From Chamaea fasciata (lineage: Eukaryota; Chordata; Aves; Passeriformes; Sylviidae): 64,000 bases of DNA. Both the position numbers and the translations under genes were made by a program. This document shows, one piece after another, positions 39,501 to 52,200 of this stretch. The notes under the pieces were generated by a model. It did no database searches. It saw only the letters and a program-made list of their open reading frames with translations, and was not told the origin of the DNA. Numbering within the stretch: the stretch's first letter is position 1; the number at the start of each line of letters is the position of its first letter. Where the stretch lies: assembly GCA_029207755.1 (NCBI GenBank), contig JARCOQ010000003.1:85021994-85085993 (forward strand). Reading direction: 5' to 3'.

Positions 39501-42500
39501 TTAGGGGACATTTTTCCTTTCTTTCTTTTTTTTTTTCAACATAATAAAGCTTCTAGAAATTATGCAAAGTGTTTTAAAGTAATAGATATTTTAAGACAAT
39601 AGGATATTTTGAAGGAAATAAATTGAAAAGTCTATTTATGCTTGGTTCTGTGATCTCTCCAGGATACCTAATTATTTCTTGAATTGTAGTGTTAGCTTTC
39701 CTAAACTTGTGTGAGAAGTTGTCATTGCATTTATTACCTGGTGTAAAAGGCCATGTCTGCTGTCTCCTTTTATTTAGTATGCCACAATATTTCACAATAT
39801 TGTTCTTGTTATGAAAAAATACTTTATTTAAAACTATGTGTTGCATACAGCACTAGAATACTAAGATCTGCTTTTATCTAAAATTTTCTGTTGCTGTATA
39901 ATAGTTTATCGACTTGCATAACTAGTAACTTCAATTCTTGACATTTTATGATCTTAAATGTTATATCTTTCTTTTATTGCAAATACTGCTTGCACAGTCA
40001 CACAGTGAATTTAAGAAGAGTTTCTCAAGTGAGACCTAGGCTTGTGTTGGGACATAGTTTGAATTTATCTGTCCAGGGATATCTCCGTACATGTGAGAAT
40101 AAAGCTATAAAACTTACTAAGCTGTTCTGAACAGTTTAATCATAAGAGACTAAATATTTTGAGAAAGGTGCTTTAGTTCAAAAATTGTTTCAAATCTTTG
40201 CAAGTTTGGCTCAATGTCAGATTCACCCAGAGTATGTATTCAAATGGCTGCATTAAAAAATAGAATTGTAACACTAATGTGCATATGATGATCTGAATGG
40301 ATAAACATGTCTGAAGTGAAGATACAAAGATGCAGTAAAACACATATTTATGCTTATCACTATTATGAATGGTGATTTTTAAAAGTTACCTTTCCCTATA
40401 ACACTCTAGATTTTTAAACCTGAATGAGTTTAAGCATTACTTCTGTATTCACTTTTCACAATTGTGCATTGGGGATCAGGTGCTTTAAATATGTGGCCAT
40501 ACAGGAGCTCAGGTGATGAAACTAAGCAAAAGCCCAAAGTTAAGTGTGCCTGCCAGAGTTGTCATAGTGAAATGAATGTGTTTGTGACAGGTAGCTCTCA
40601 GGTGTGAGCCCATGAAGGGAACTTCATTTTGCTTAATCACTCAGCAAAATTACTTACTTGAGTCATTTAATGACAAATAAAGGTTTTATGCCATTGTTTA
40701 AAATGTTTACTCAACGAGTTTCACTGGTTTTAATATTTGTGGTATTTTTGCAGTATGAAAAAGAAGTTTCAATTAAACCCAATGGCTAAGTAGTGTAAAT
40801 CACTTAACATTAAGGAAAAAAAAATCATGCTTCATTCCCAGATCACAGGAAGAATTCCAGGAAATAATGTTGTCCCTCTATTTCTGTTGCCAGGGTAGCA
40901 GAGGGGAGACGGGTCCTGCAGGTCCCCCAGGTTTACCAGGGAAGTTGGTAAGCAGTTTATTTCCATATTCAGTGCTCATGTTTACTTTCAAGGATCTATA
41001 GTATCACCTGGAACTGCACTTACCCATTTAGGCATGCAGGGATCTGAAAATAACATTGAAATGAGTGGTGGTTCAGCTTCTTTTTCAGTTCTCTGTGACT
41101 GTGCTAATATTAGAAAATGCTGTTTTAAGTTACATGGAGATATGTGTGACTTTTTCTTCTATTTGATAAACCCCTAAATCCTATGACATGCAAAGCTGAG
41201 TGGCACACTCCTGTGTGGGCTCCTGGGAACAGGAGCAGTGACAGACTGGCTTTCTGCTCACTGCTACATGAAACTAATGAATGGAGCACATTATGAATGC
41301 CACCTTTTACCAGAGCTCCTGCAGTATTTACACAATCAGTCAGAAGCATAGCTGGGGAGGTCTTGGCTGAAAGAGCCTACTGTTACAGAGGAATGCGCAA
41401 ATCGCAAAGTGCAAGATCTTGAGAAGTATTTTTAAGAGAATCAGTCTGTCGTTGAGGGACTGGAGGGTAGAAAACCCTGTAAGTCATTTCTGTGGTGATT
41501 GTCAGCAATAAATTCATAAGATTCTGTTTAAAATGCTGTACTTTGGATCAGCCCAATTTGCATCAGATAATCCTCTTTCATCAAGCTAAATTTGTTCTGC
41601 GAATAGGGGTCTGCCCCATCTGCTTCCGGGTATGACCCTTAGTTGTTCATTCTAAACAAGATTGGCCTAAGTTTACATCCTTGACTTATTTTCACAGGGT
41701 CCCCAGGGTAATATTGGACTTCCTGGACTGCCTGGTCCTCCAGGCCTTCCTGGTGGTAAAGGTGACCGGGTAAGAAATGCACTCGTACATGTAGTTTAAT
41801 GTCAGGAGTAAACACAATAAGTTGAACACTTATTGCACAATAAATGAGCATGAATTAATGAGCACAGTGAGTTGAGCATGAATTAATGAGCACAGTGAGT
41901 TGAGCGTGAGTTAGTGTCTGTTGTCTTGTTTTGTATGTAGATATTTTAACTGCTTGAAAGTGGTGCTCTCTGTGGCCATTAACTACTCGAAGCTCATAAA
42001 CATGTGCAGGAAAAGTCTTGACAGTGTCACTTAAGGGACTGAAATAAGATTACTGGTGTAAATATTCTTTTGGTTTTTTAAGTTTGAATAATTTAAAGAC
42101 CTAAATTGTACTGCAAATCATTGACACAGCCAGATATGAAATGGTCAGTCAGGGTCTGTGATCACTATAGGGCTTTGCAACTTCAACCCCCACCTACAGT
42201 AGTAGTGATGTAGATTTACAAATGCCTCAGGACCTGCTGCGGAAATGCACATGCTAATGCAGCTATTGAGACATGCACACATGCAGAATTACAGGATATA
42301 AGTACTTCTTCTAGTATTTTGTTGAGAGGGAAGGATTGGGCCCTATGAGCCTCACATAGGTGCAGAATATATCTTGCTTTGCTCATTAAATGTTAGTGAA
42401 GACAGTACATAAAGCCAGAGATGTTTCTTATCTTCTCTTGGCTATAGGAGACTGCAAAGGATGGAATTCACTTGCCAAACTTCTGACATACTTGATATAA

Positions 42501-45500
42501 AAATATTAAGTTCTCTATTGTGTCTTACTTACTTGAGGCATGTCTACATCAGTATTAAATGAATTACATTTGTGCCTCTTAAATCCTCCTGACAACCAGG
42601 AGACTGTTGGACTCTTAGTCAGATTCTTATAACTGCTGTAAAATATCTTAGCTGAACAGAGGAATCCTGCTTTTGGTATGCTTCTAGTGTACATCATAGG
42701 GTTTCTGGACAGGATTTCCTGTTGTTTTTGGCAGCTTTTTCAAAAAAAGCTTTTCAGGAATTTGAAAGCAATCTTCAAAGTCTTTGATGTTGTTAAGGTA
42801 TTTTTTTCATGTTTGTTTGGTTTTCTTTTAATGCTGAGATCAGGACACATGTTTCTAGTCAAATGAAAGTATTGACATAAAGCAGTCTCTTTTTATTAGA
42901 TTGTTAATGATTCATATTTTAGACTTCTCCAGAGGGAGATTGAAGGTACTGAGGAAGCAAAGGTAGAAGGAAAATACCTAACATTTGTTGCAGTGCTGAC
43001 AACCTCCCTCCAAAGTTGATGGGTTTTTCTCATTTGCCATATAAATGGTCTGGATCTCTAGGACAAAAAGGTAGAATTTAGATACTATAAACAGACCTAG
43101 AGAGGTTCAGGCTACAGACAGGAGGTTTCTGAGTATCTAACTGGCAGATGATAGTAACTTATGCCTGGAGCTTTTTTAAAAACCTGAGGTCAGTTTAATG
43201 CTCTGTGCAAATACCTTAAAGTCCAAAGTGCTGTGCTAGGAATTACTTCATCCTATGATTGCTTTCTAGCTCTCCACTTGTATCCTTGATTCATATTTTA
43301 TTTTCCAGTTGCGCAGAGGTTTCAGTGAATTTTCTGGCATTTTCTGAATTTTCTCAGCACGGCTACAGCCTTGCGAGCAGCACTGACCTGCAGTATCTCT
43401 TTCAAGTCACAAGCCTGGAGGGCACTGTGCCACTCTATCCTTCCTCTTCCCTTCAGCTTTTGCAACTGCATCCGTCTTACACAACCAACCTTGTCAGGTT
43501 GGAAATAGGCATCTTTGTAGCCTGTTAAACCCAGTCTTTGGGTCAACCCCTTGTAGGAGTTAGTTCTAGGCTGAAGTAATCTTTTTTCCCTTTCTGATTT
43601 AAAAATGTCATGGTTTTGTACACAGGGATCCTATAACGTTCTGTTGTGCAGCTTTACCTGCATGGTAAGAATTGATGTAAATAGCAACCAGAAGCCAGTA
43701 GAATTCATGAATTTGATATATCACTAGTCATTTTTGATCCCAAAACTGTTAAATAATGTGTACTGTCTGCTGGCATCTTGTCTACACGCAGGTGATGCCC
43801 ACTTAAAGAATAAATCACCACCAAAGATACCACCAAAATTATTTTAACTGAAGTACTATGTAAAAGTGAGAGCTGACAGAATCTGATGGATATAATAATG
43901 ACTGAATGTTACAAGTGCAATATCATGTGCTAACTGCAGGGTCAGTGTTCCTGTTTCCAAGCTCACACGGACCAATCCTCACCATGTCACCCTGTGCTTG
44001 GCTGGGTTTTCAGGTTGGAAAAGGAGGTCACATCATAGCTCTTTGACTCCTTTGGAGCCTGAACCAGACTGCCACTAGTTTGGGTGAGGAGCTGTGTGCA
44101 TCAGGTGCTCACCTGAGGTAATCTAGCAGATAGAGCAGTATAAAGTGATATAAGAGCAATGGCTTACGTTTCAGTGAATCTTACTGGGTGGTTATGCCCA
44201 TGCACAACACGGATAATGGCCAAACCCCAGCATTCACCACTTAGGCTCTTTCTGATTCGTGTGTTTTGGATTGGTTTCATACACTCGGGTTCTGTCTATT
44301 TTAGTCAGTTAAACAGCACCAAGATAAGTGCCAGACCTTGGCACTGCAACGTGATCCTTTGTGCTGCTAAGTAGTTAAAATGGCCCCTGATACAGTTTTG
44401 GATCATGCTGACAGGCAGTTTTGCAAATAGTTCTTGAGTATGATCTGAGAGGGATTTTCGCAAAATAGATGTCAAGGTATGTCAAGAAAAGTGAGTATTT
44501 TCATAGTTTGACATCTTGCCTTATTGCCTCCATTGCAATTTTTGGAGTCAATGTAGAATAGATTCCAATAGTTTCAGTTGTGATTTTCATATTTGCTTAT
44601 GCAAACATTGCAGGACAAGGCTCACAAAAGCAATAGATTCTTCTATGTCAGCTTTATCTATTGGCTGACATAGAAGATGTTTTATTGCTCTAAAGAAGAG
44701 TAAGGGGAGAAAAAGAATCCCCAAAACAATGTTAGGGTGGAAACCAATGTCTTTTTGTGTAATTGAGAAACCTCAACAAGGCACAATGTCGAGAACACTT
44801 CAGACGACATAGTTCCAGTATTGTTTTACAAAGTCAGAATATTAAATAGTTCTGTTGTTTATACTGCTTAGCTTTGTGGATAATTTAGTATTAGCTCTTC
44901 ATCTTCAAGAACATGAGAACATGTCAGAATTCATTAAATTCATAAAAGCTACACCAGTCTGTGTGCCTGTATCTTATGTGAATTAAATGGATCTCTGAAA
45001 TGTGAGAAAAACTGCTGCATCTCTGTCTGTTTTACAAAAATAGGATTATCATGCACAGTTATTGTTCGTTTGGAATACATCTCTTTGAACATGCACTGAC
45101 TGCAAAGAATATTAAATGGATGGTGTGACTGCTTTTCTAACAGAATAAAAATACTAAAAGATTTTCCTAAACGATATAGTGTTCTAAAAACTTAATAATC
45201 TTGCTCTAGAAAAAAAATTACATATGTTTGAAATTGAGTCATTCATTTAATTGAGTCATTAATTGAGTCATTAATTTATTTCTCTTTGTTTCCTGCCTGT
45301 TCACATGGGTACCTTTTACTAGAGGATTCTAAGATGAAACATAATCTAACTTCTTTTTAAAAAGGAATATTAACTTTAAGATACAAGCCCTTCAGCTTTG
45401 ACTACAATGATCCAAATTCTAGACACAGGTTTGCTAAAAGACATTGAGAATTAAACAGCACACAGGAAAAGATTGTGACTGTACTTGTGGATGTCTCTGC

Positions 45501-47240
45501 TTTTCCCACATTAGCAGGGATAGTATAGTCTACAGCAGTATGGAATATATAGTAGTGCTAGAAAAAATGCTACACTTACTGGATTTGTTTACTTTTAGCT
45601 TCTAAGCAATCTCAGAGCAGATCTGTAGCAGCTGCAAGAGCATTTGTCATGTAAAGGGGAGATGTACTGTTGGAAAGTCAGAATCTATACTGTGCTGTGT
45701 GGTGGTGGATTATATGTTCCATACTAGTACTTGCCTTCACTCTGTCACATAAATTACACAGTAAGATTTAAGTGCTTTCATTGTCATTCTTAAAAATTTG
45801 CAGCTTTAAAGGTCTCTTGCATAAATGCAAAATTTAGGATCAAATAGTATTTAGTGTGCTAAAATTCTGAAGACTTATCTCTTTTTTATTTTTAATCTTT
45901 AACCTTTTAGGGTTCGGTGGGTGAACCAGGACCTAAGGGTGAACAAGTAAGTCATGTTAGAGATCATAGGACTTTAAAATCACACTGCCAAAAGTCACAT
46001 AATGTTGACTAAATCTGAAGGCTAACAGTATGTCTTTCTTTGATACAGGGTGCACCTGGAGCAGAAGGAGATGGAGGAGAAAAGGGTGACTTAGTAAGGA
46101 GCTTTTTTTCTCCTTTACCTGATATAATATGTTGTTGTTGTGGTAAATTAAAAATATAAAGTATTGTTGGAGTGCTTCAAGTGTTATGTTTTCATCATTG
46201 AAAGGCACATTTCAGTTTTATACCAACTGGCCCTTGCAGAGCACAGCAGTCCTATTTGCCTAAGTACTGTATTCCTGCTGTTTGGAAAGCACTGAAATAT
46301 ACAGGTTCTGTTAGGTGTACAGTATAGTACAGACTGCTGTGAAGAAAAAGGACTTGTCTATGTTTCTATGTAGATACAGATATACAGAAGAGTGTTTATA
46401 TATAAAAATATATATACACATGCATGCACAGGCACAGAAATTCTTGGTGTTTGAGGCAGTGAGGATGAGTAAGTAGTTTCATTCAGGTGAAACAGGAGGA
46501 GAGTCAGTAAATATCCTTAATGACTCACACTTAAAGGAAATACTTTGTATTGACTTTCTCATCGAAAATAAGATCTGCAACTGGCTGTTAGAGGAAAAAT
46601 GGACCAGGAAGAGGATGTGGCATTGTGATATTGCATATATATATATATATGTACATATTATATTTATATATATATATCTATATCTGTCTATCTATCTGTA
46701 TGCTGCAGGAGTATGGCATGTTGTGAATTGACGTGGGTAATGCCCAGGTCGTGTGCCCTTGGGTAAAAAAGGGTTTGTATCCCTGCCAAAGAGACACCCA
46801 CTGGTCCAGTGGCTCCCATGGGGCCCCATCCAGCAAAGCCAGAACTGATCTTTCTGGAGGAAGTAAACAGCTCCCTATTCAAAGAATAGTGGCCAGGTTG
46901 TGTGCTGGAAATGAATGGGTTTTTTCCCACATCTAGTGAGCTAGATGTCCAGTAAATGAGCATTACAATCACTCTGCAGATTCCCAGGAAGCAATATTAT
47001 GGGTTGTTTAAGTGTGCTCCCAGCTAGGCTGGTGTTAAATGGATAACAGTTATTTCTGTTTCAATTATGACATATTCATTAACAGACAGGCCTTTGACTG
47101 GAAACCAGTTATTTCACCAATGACATTTAAGAACTGGGAAAGTACAGTTTACAGAAATTAGTCTAAGCTTCTTCAGTGTTTCCATGCTAATATATTTCAC
47201 AGGTGATTACAAGATTTTGAATGGGGTTTTTTTTTTTTTT

Positions 47241-47271
<31 letters not shown>

Positions 47272-49196
47272 CCAGAGAGGAAAATCTAAAAATTCCTGAA
47301 CAGTGGGATTGCTATTTTCAGTCAGGTGATTGAGGGATTTTGGTATGGTTGAAGCCAGGAGAAAGATTGCTGGGAACAGGAACTTGTAGGAGTTTAGATT
47401 CTTCACAGAACTTTAGGTAGTTTCTGTTGCATTTTTTTTCAGCACTAACACAGCACCAATATCCTTAGGTCTGTCACTATATTGAAACTAGAAAATCCTG
47501 GTTTTAAAAAAAGCTTCTTCTAAAGGTTTCCAAGAAATCTTCTAGCTAAGATTCTCCTGTGGTGTAGCTGTGTTTGAGAGGTTAGAGCCATGTGTCTCAT
47601 TCCAAGAGAAGCAATGCAAAACTGATTATAACAAACATGTTTTCTCATTTGCACCTTACAAAAAAGTTTTTGAGAAAGGAATTGTACAAAACACCCTCAA
47701 GGATTTTATTCTCAAAGGAATTGTAATTATTTGTGGTGCAATTTTGCATAAATCAACTAAATATATGAAATTTCTTTTATATTGAGAAAACATTGTGTCA
47801 CATTTACTGCATTTGTAATGTCTGTGGTAAGGAAACTCCCTTCTAATACAGTTTGTCTTCTTTTTAGGGTGACATGGGATTACCAGGAGCAAAGGGAGCT
47901 GTAAGTATAATGAATAGCATTGTTACAGAAATACAGAGATCTAGTAGATCATGCAGATGGTTTTCTGATTTAAGGAAAGAAAAGTGAAAATAACAAGCTG
48001 AACTCTTTATCACAGTTAAATGGAATGAGTTGTAGCAGCTTTACTTCTGTTTTAATTTTGAATACAGTTAATATTAAAATGAATTAGCTTAGAAAAGGAA
48101 TCAGTTTCCTGGATTCTAACTCCATAAAAGAGAAGCATCATTCAGCAGCAGTTTTCTGGCCAACAAAGTTTTTTCTAAAAGAAAATGAATGCACCCTTTG
48201 TACAGTAGGTGTTGGATAGAAAGGAGGCTCAGTGCAGTGGCTGCAGGCCACTGTTAAAAACCTGGCAGCAGGATTGTGATGTCTGTGAAACCAGAAGTAT
48301 TTATGGCCCAGCTTCCTTTATTATTTTATTTTATTTTATTTTATTTTATTTTATTTTATTTTATTTTATTTTATTTTATTTTATTTTATTTTATTTTATT
48401 ATTGTATTTTATTTTTATTGTGCTTTATTTTGTTTTGTTTTATTGCAAAATTATAACTTTGATGTGAGAGGTGAGCAGAATCTTGTATGTCACATAAAAA
48501 AATAACTGGGGAGCTGAATTAATCCTTTCATTTCAGCATCACCGAAGAGTTGGATTGTTACAGCATCTGGCAGTATGATCTGTGATACTAAAATACCAAC
48601 AGTTCTCCCTATGGGGAACTGAGGCTGAGCATAACAAAAAAATCCTGTGCTTGTGTTATTAGTGCTCTGGGTAACTTTTGGGCTAAGCAAATCCAAGATA
48701 AAGAGTGTTTACTGCTGATGAAGATCCTGCAAGAAGGACATGAGGAAGAGATAGATTAGAAGAGAAATCCATAATTTTATCCACCTAGATTTTTCAAATC
48801 CTCTTGTCTTGATGAAAGCCTAAAGTGCTTGTCATCCCAGTGAGTCCCCTCACAGGAATGTAGTCTGTCTGGGAACCTGAAAACTCACCAGGCTGGGGAA
48901 GAAAGGAATGACGGCTTCCCAGTTGCATAGTCCATAAAAACAATTATTTTGTCTTATTGTATCTATCGAAGCATGTTCTTTGGGTTTCGTTCTGACAGGG
49001 GCAGCCATTGGCTGTCTGGGATGCACCACAGCTGGAACCGAAATGGTTCCACCTTGTGGATTTAACTGATACCACAGCTAAGTAATTTATTCTTTAGCAT
49101 CTCTGCCAGTGGGTGTTGCTCTCTTATTTTTTTTTTCCCAGTAGATTTGGGAAGTCATGACTATGCAGGATTTTCTTTTTGGCTGCTTGTTTTTGT

Positions 49197-49229
<33 letters not shown>

Positions 49230-52200
49230 GTGTGCATTTTTTCTTCTTTTGTGTGTTATTTTTCTTTGTTTTTACTACTATTGAATAATAGGAGTAAATT
49301 AACTTGTATTAAAAGCACCTGTGGTGCTTTGACCTTGACTGGACATCAGGTGTACACCAAAGCCACACTGCCACTCCCTACCTCAACTGACTAAGGAAGA
49401 GAAAATACAACAAAAACCTCAAGGGCCCAGATAAGGAGCCAGGGAGAGATCACTCATCTGTTACAGTCATGGCCAAAACAGGCTTGGGGAAATTAACTGA
49501 TTTATTATCAGTCAGAGTCAGAGTAGGATAATGGGAAGTAAAACAAAAGGGGAGCATCTCCTCCCCCTCCTGCATTGACCTTGGTGTCTGCAGAGCTGTT
49601 CATTTCACATGTTGTCACCCTTCTTTTCTCTGGCTGCAATTATTTCTGGGCAATAGTTTTTTCCTCCTTAAATATGTTATCCCAGAGGCTTTACTAACAT
49701 CACTGATTGGCTTGGCATTGGCATTGGCCAGCAGGTCTGTCTCAGAGCTGGCTGGTGTTGGCTCTGCTGGACATTGGGGAAGCTTTTGGCAGCTTCTTAG
49801 AGAAGCCACCCCTGTAGACTCCCTGCTACGAGAACATTGCCACTCAAACCAAATACAATAATTCGGAGGTGCCTGCTGGCATAGGTCTTCCTCTGCCTGA
49901 TATTTAATAACTCTTAGTAAATTTACTGGAGCAGAAGCTATAGCTTTGTTTACTCAGTGTGCCTAAGTGGACATACTGACATAGTTCCATCAATCCTTTC
50001 ATTCCCCAGGGTCCGGAATAGATTTCTACTCCTTCCCTGAGTGAAATAAGGGTGGCACTGCATCTGTTCAGGCAGTTTGTCAATTTTCCTCCCCCTCTGC
50101 CAGCAAACTCCAGCGTAGGCACTACAACTAGCTCTGGCTCTGACAGAGTAAACAAAGCAAAACTGTGTGTTCCCAAACAGCCTGGGGCTACACAGCAGAG
50201 GCTCACATAGTCGTACTCTCTACAGAAGGACATGAAAGGCATTTGGAGCAAGAAGGGAGCTGGAATTTTCATACCTTAAGCAACATTTAATGTCTAGAAA
50301 TGTTCTGTGTTTCCCTTACATGAGGGCAGAGAGCCATCTTGAGCATGTCACTATTAATTCTAATTTACCTATTTTGGTAGAATAGATTATTTTTCCATTT
50401 CTCCCCTGTAAGTGAAGAAAACAGACCTCTTAAAAATCACGCAACTACTGACTCCAGTTGCTTATTAAAAAAAAAAAAAATCTATTTAACAGCTGCATTT
50501 GTGAATAGCTCCTGTCACAATTTTGATATGTCAGAATGAGTCTATCACTAATACAGCAGTCCATTGAAATTCCTCTCTTTCTTTGTCAGGTTGGTAATCC
50601 TGGAGACCCTGGTTCCCGTGGGCCTGAGGGAAGTCGGGGACTGCCTGGCATGGAAGGGCCACGAGGCTCACCTGGACCACGAGGCTTGCCTGGTGAGCAG
50701 GGTGCCCCGGGCCTGCCTGGCAGTGAAGGTCCAGCTGTAAGTATTGTTTTCACGTGGCTAATGTCCTCTGAACCTTTATCTCTCACTCACACCACTCCTT
50801 GTTTTACACGTACACATGCCAAACTGAAGTGCCACAGCAGTCTGGAGTACTGTGTGCCTCTCCTCAGACACAGGGGTACACCAGAGCAATCTTGGGCTGT
50901 ACACAGCTACATCCTTGGGCCCCCAGCTTACAGTTCAGCTCTGTTTTCTTATGCCCACCCCACCCCTGTAGTATGCACGAAACCAAACTTTGTTTGACAG
51001 AAAGGAGCATCACTCAGGCTTTACCTTGCTAGTTAAGTTGGCATCAGCTGGAATAGTTGCACTTGCAGGAGCTGGGACACCTTTCAGTGACTCATGGATC
51101 GGCTTTGGTTGGGATACAGTTAAATTTCTTCACTGTGGCTTGTATGAGGTTATGGATTGGATTTGTGCTGAAAATAGTCTTTATAACACACTGATGGGAG
51201 CAGGAGTGAGGGTAATGGTTTTAAAGTGAAAGAGCATAGTTTTAGATTAGATATTAGGAGGAAATTCTTCTCTGCAAGAATGGAGAGGTACTAATAGGTC
51301 ACCCAGAGATGTTGTGGATGCTCCATCCCTGGAAGGGTTCAAGGCCAGGTTAAAAGAGACCCTGACAAGAGGGGTTGGAACTAGATGGTTTCAAAGGTCC
51401 CTTTCAAGCCAAGCCATTCTCTGATGTTTCAGTTACTCATGAACACTGCATAGAATCAAAGCCTCTCCCGCTCCTTACACTGCACCATCAGTGAGTAGGT
51501 TGGAGGTGCACAAAAAATTAGGAGGGGGCATAGCTGGGAGAGCTAGCCATAATTGACCAAAGGGTTATCCCATACCATGTGGCATCATGCTCAGCCATGT
51601 AACCAAGGAAAACTTGTGCTGGTGAGCAACTGCTTTAATCTGTACTGCTTGCATTATCATTGTCTTTTTGTATTTTATTTTCTTCGTCTTTTTCCTCTTC
51701 CCCGTTTTTCCTACCCCTTCCTCTACTTCTTCTTACTTTCCATTTATTAAACAACTTTTTCTTCCCCTGTTCCGTGGGTGTGAGCAGCTGTGTGGTGTTT
51801 TGCCATCTGGGGTTAAACAGTGGCAACTGTTTATTGACAGCATTTCTTCACATCAGGCACACTCATAAAATGTTAGTGTGACATCAACTGTTTTATTAAA
51901 ACTCTCTTTTTTTAATTCTAGGGGAAAGAACCAAGCGATCAGCACATTAAGCAGGTTTGCATAAGAGTCATGCAAGGTAAATAGGCTAAAAAGTATTTGA
52001 TGTTTCTTGTGCATTTAAATTGGGATCACCTGTTTCTGTGGAGGCAACCAAGATTTTCCCCATGCTTACTCAGAATAAATTGCATGGCCTCAGCGGGGGA
52101 CCTGGTGGAAAATCTTTCCACATGCCAATGTGGACACAGTATGAGGAAGTCCCTTATTTATAGGTATTTTTTAGCCTCATTGAACTGCCTGTTGATTCCA

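Larger units (their letters stand above)
41770..45910 (+). other. COL9A1 intron 30
   Basis: A 4.1-kb intron with a 28-nt tandem duplication near its start, a perfect 14-bp hairpin at 44639-44677 and three AP-1 consensus sites at 45235-45270. No gene or retroelement was recognised. Confidence 0.75.
46094..47867 (+). other. COL9A1 intron 32
   Basis: A 1.8-kb intron with a TA-rich microsatellite at 46635-46700, a mildly GC-rich patch at about 46740-46900 of unknown origin, and a 45-nt T-rich run at 47227-47271. Confidence 0.75.
47901..50589 (+). other. COL9A1 intron 33
   Basis: A 2.7-kb intron containing a TTTTA pentamer array, a 31-T run at 49198-49228 and a reversed solo LTR at 49388-49857. 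The stretch 49900-50280, with a 122-codon minus frame, is unassigned. Confidence 0.75.
50737..51921 (+). other. COL9A1 intron 34
   Basis: More than half of this 1.2-kb intron is an avian LTR (51095-51825) interrupted by a CR1 tail. The pyrimidine-rich frames at 51553-51881 are LTR sequence, not genes. Confidence 0.75.

Noticed and set aside
47227..47275. Acceptor-like T tract plus CCAG in intron 32
   Set aside because: The next bases give GAGAGGAAAATCTAA in one frame and no Gly-X-Y in any frame. COL2 already has its full 339 residues without it.
48209..48505. 98-codon frame rich in Phe, Ile, Leu and Tyr
   Set aside because: It is a translation of the TTTTA array; no coding signal lies outside the repeat.
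51553..51881. Overlapping hydrophobic frames that look like membrane proteins
   Set aside because: They lie in the pyrimidine-rich part of an LTR and have no family features.
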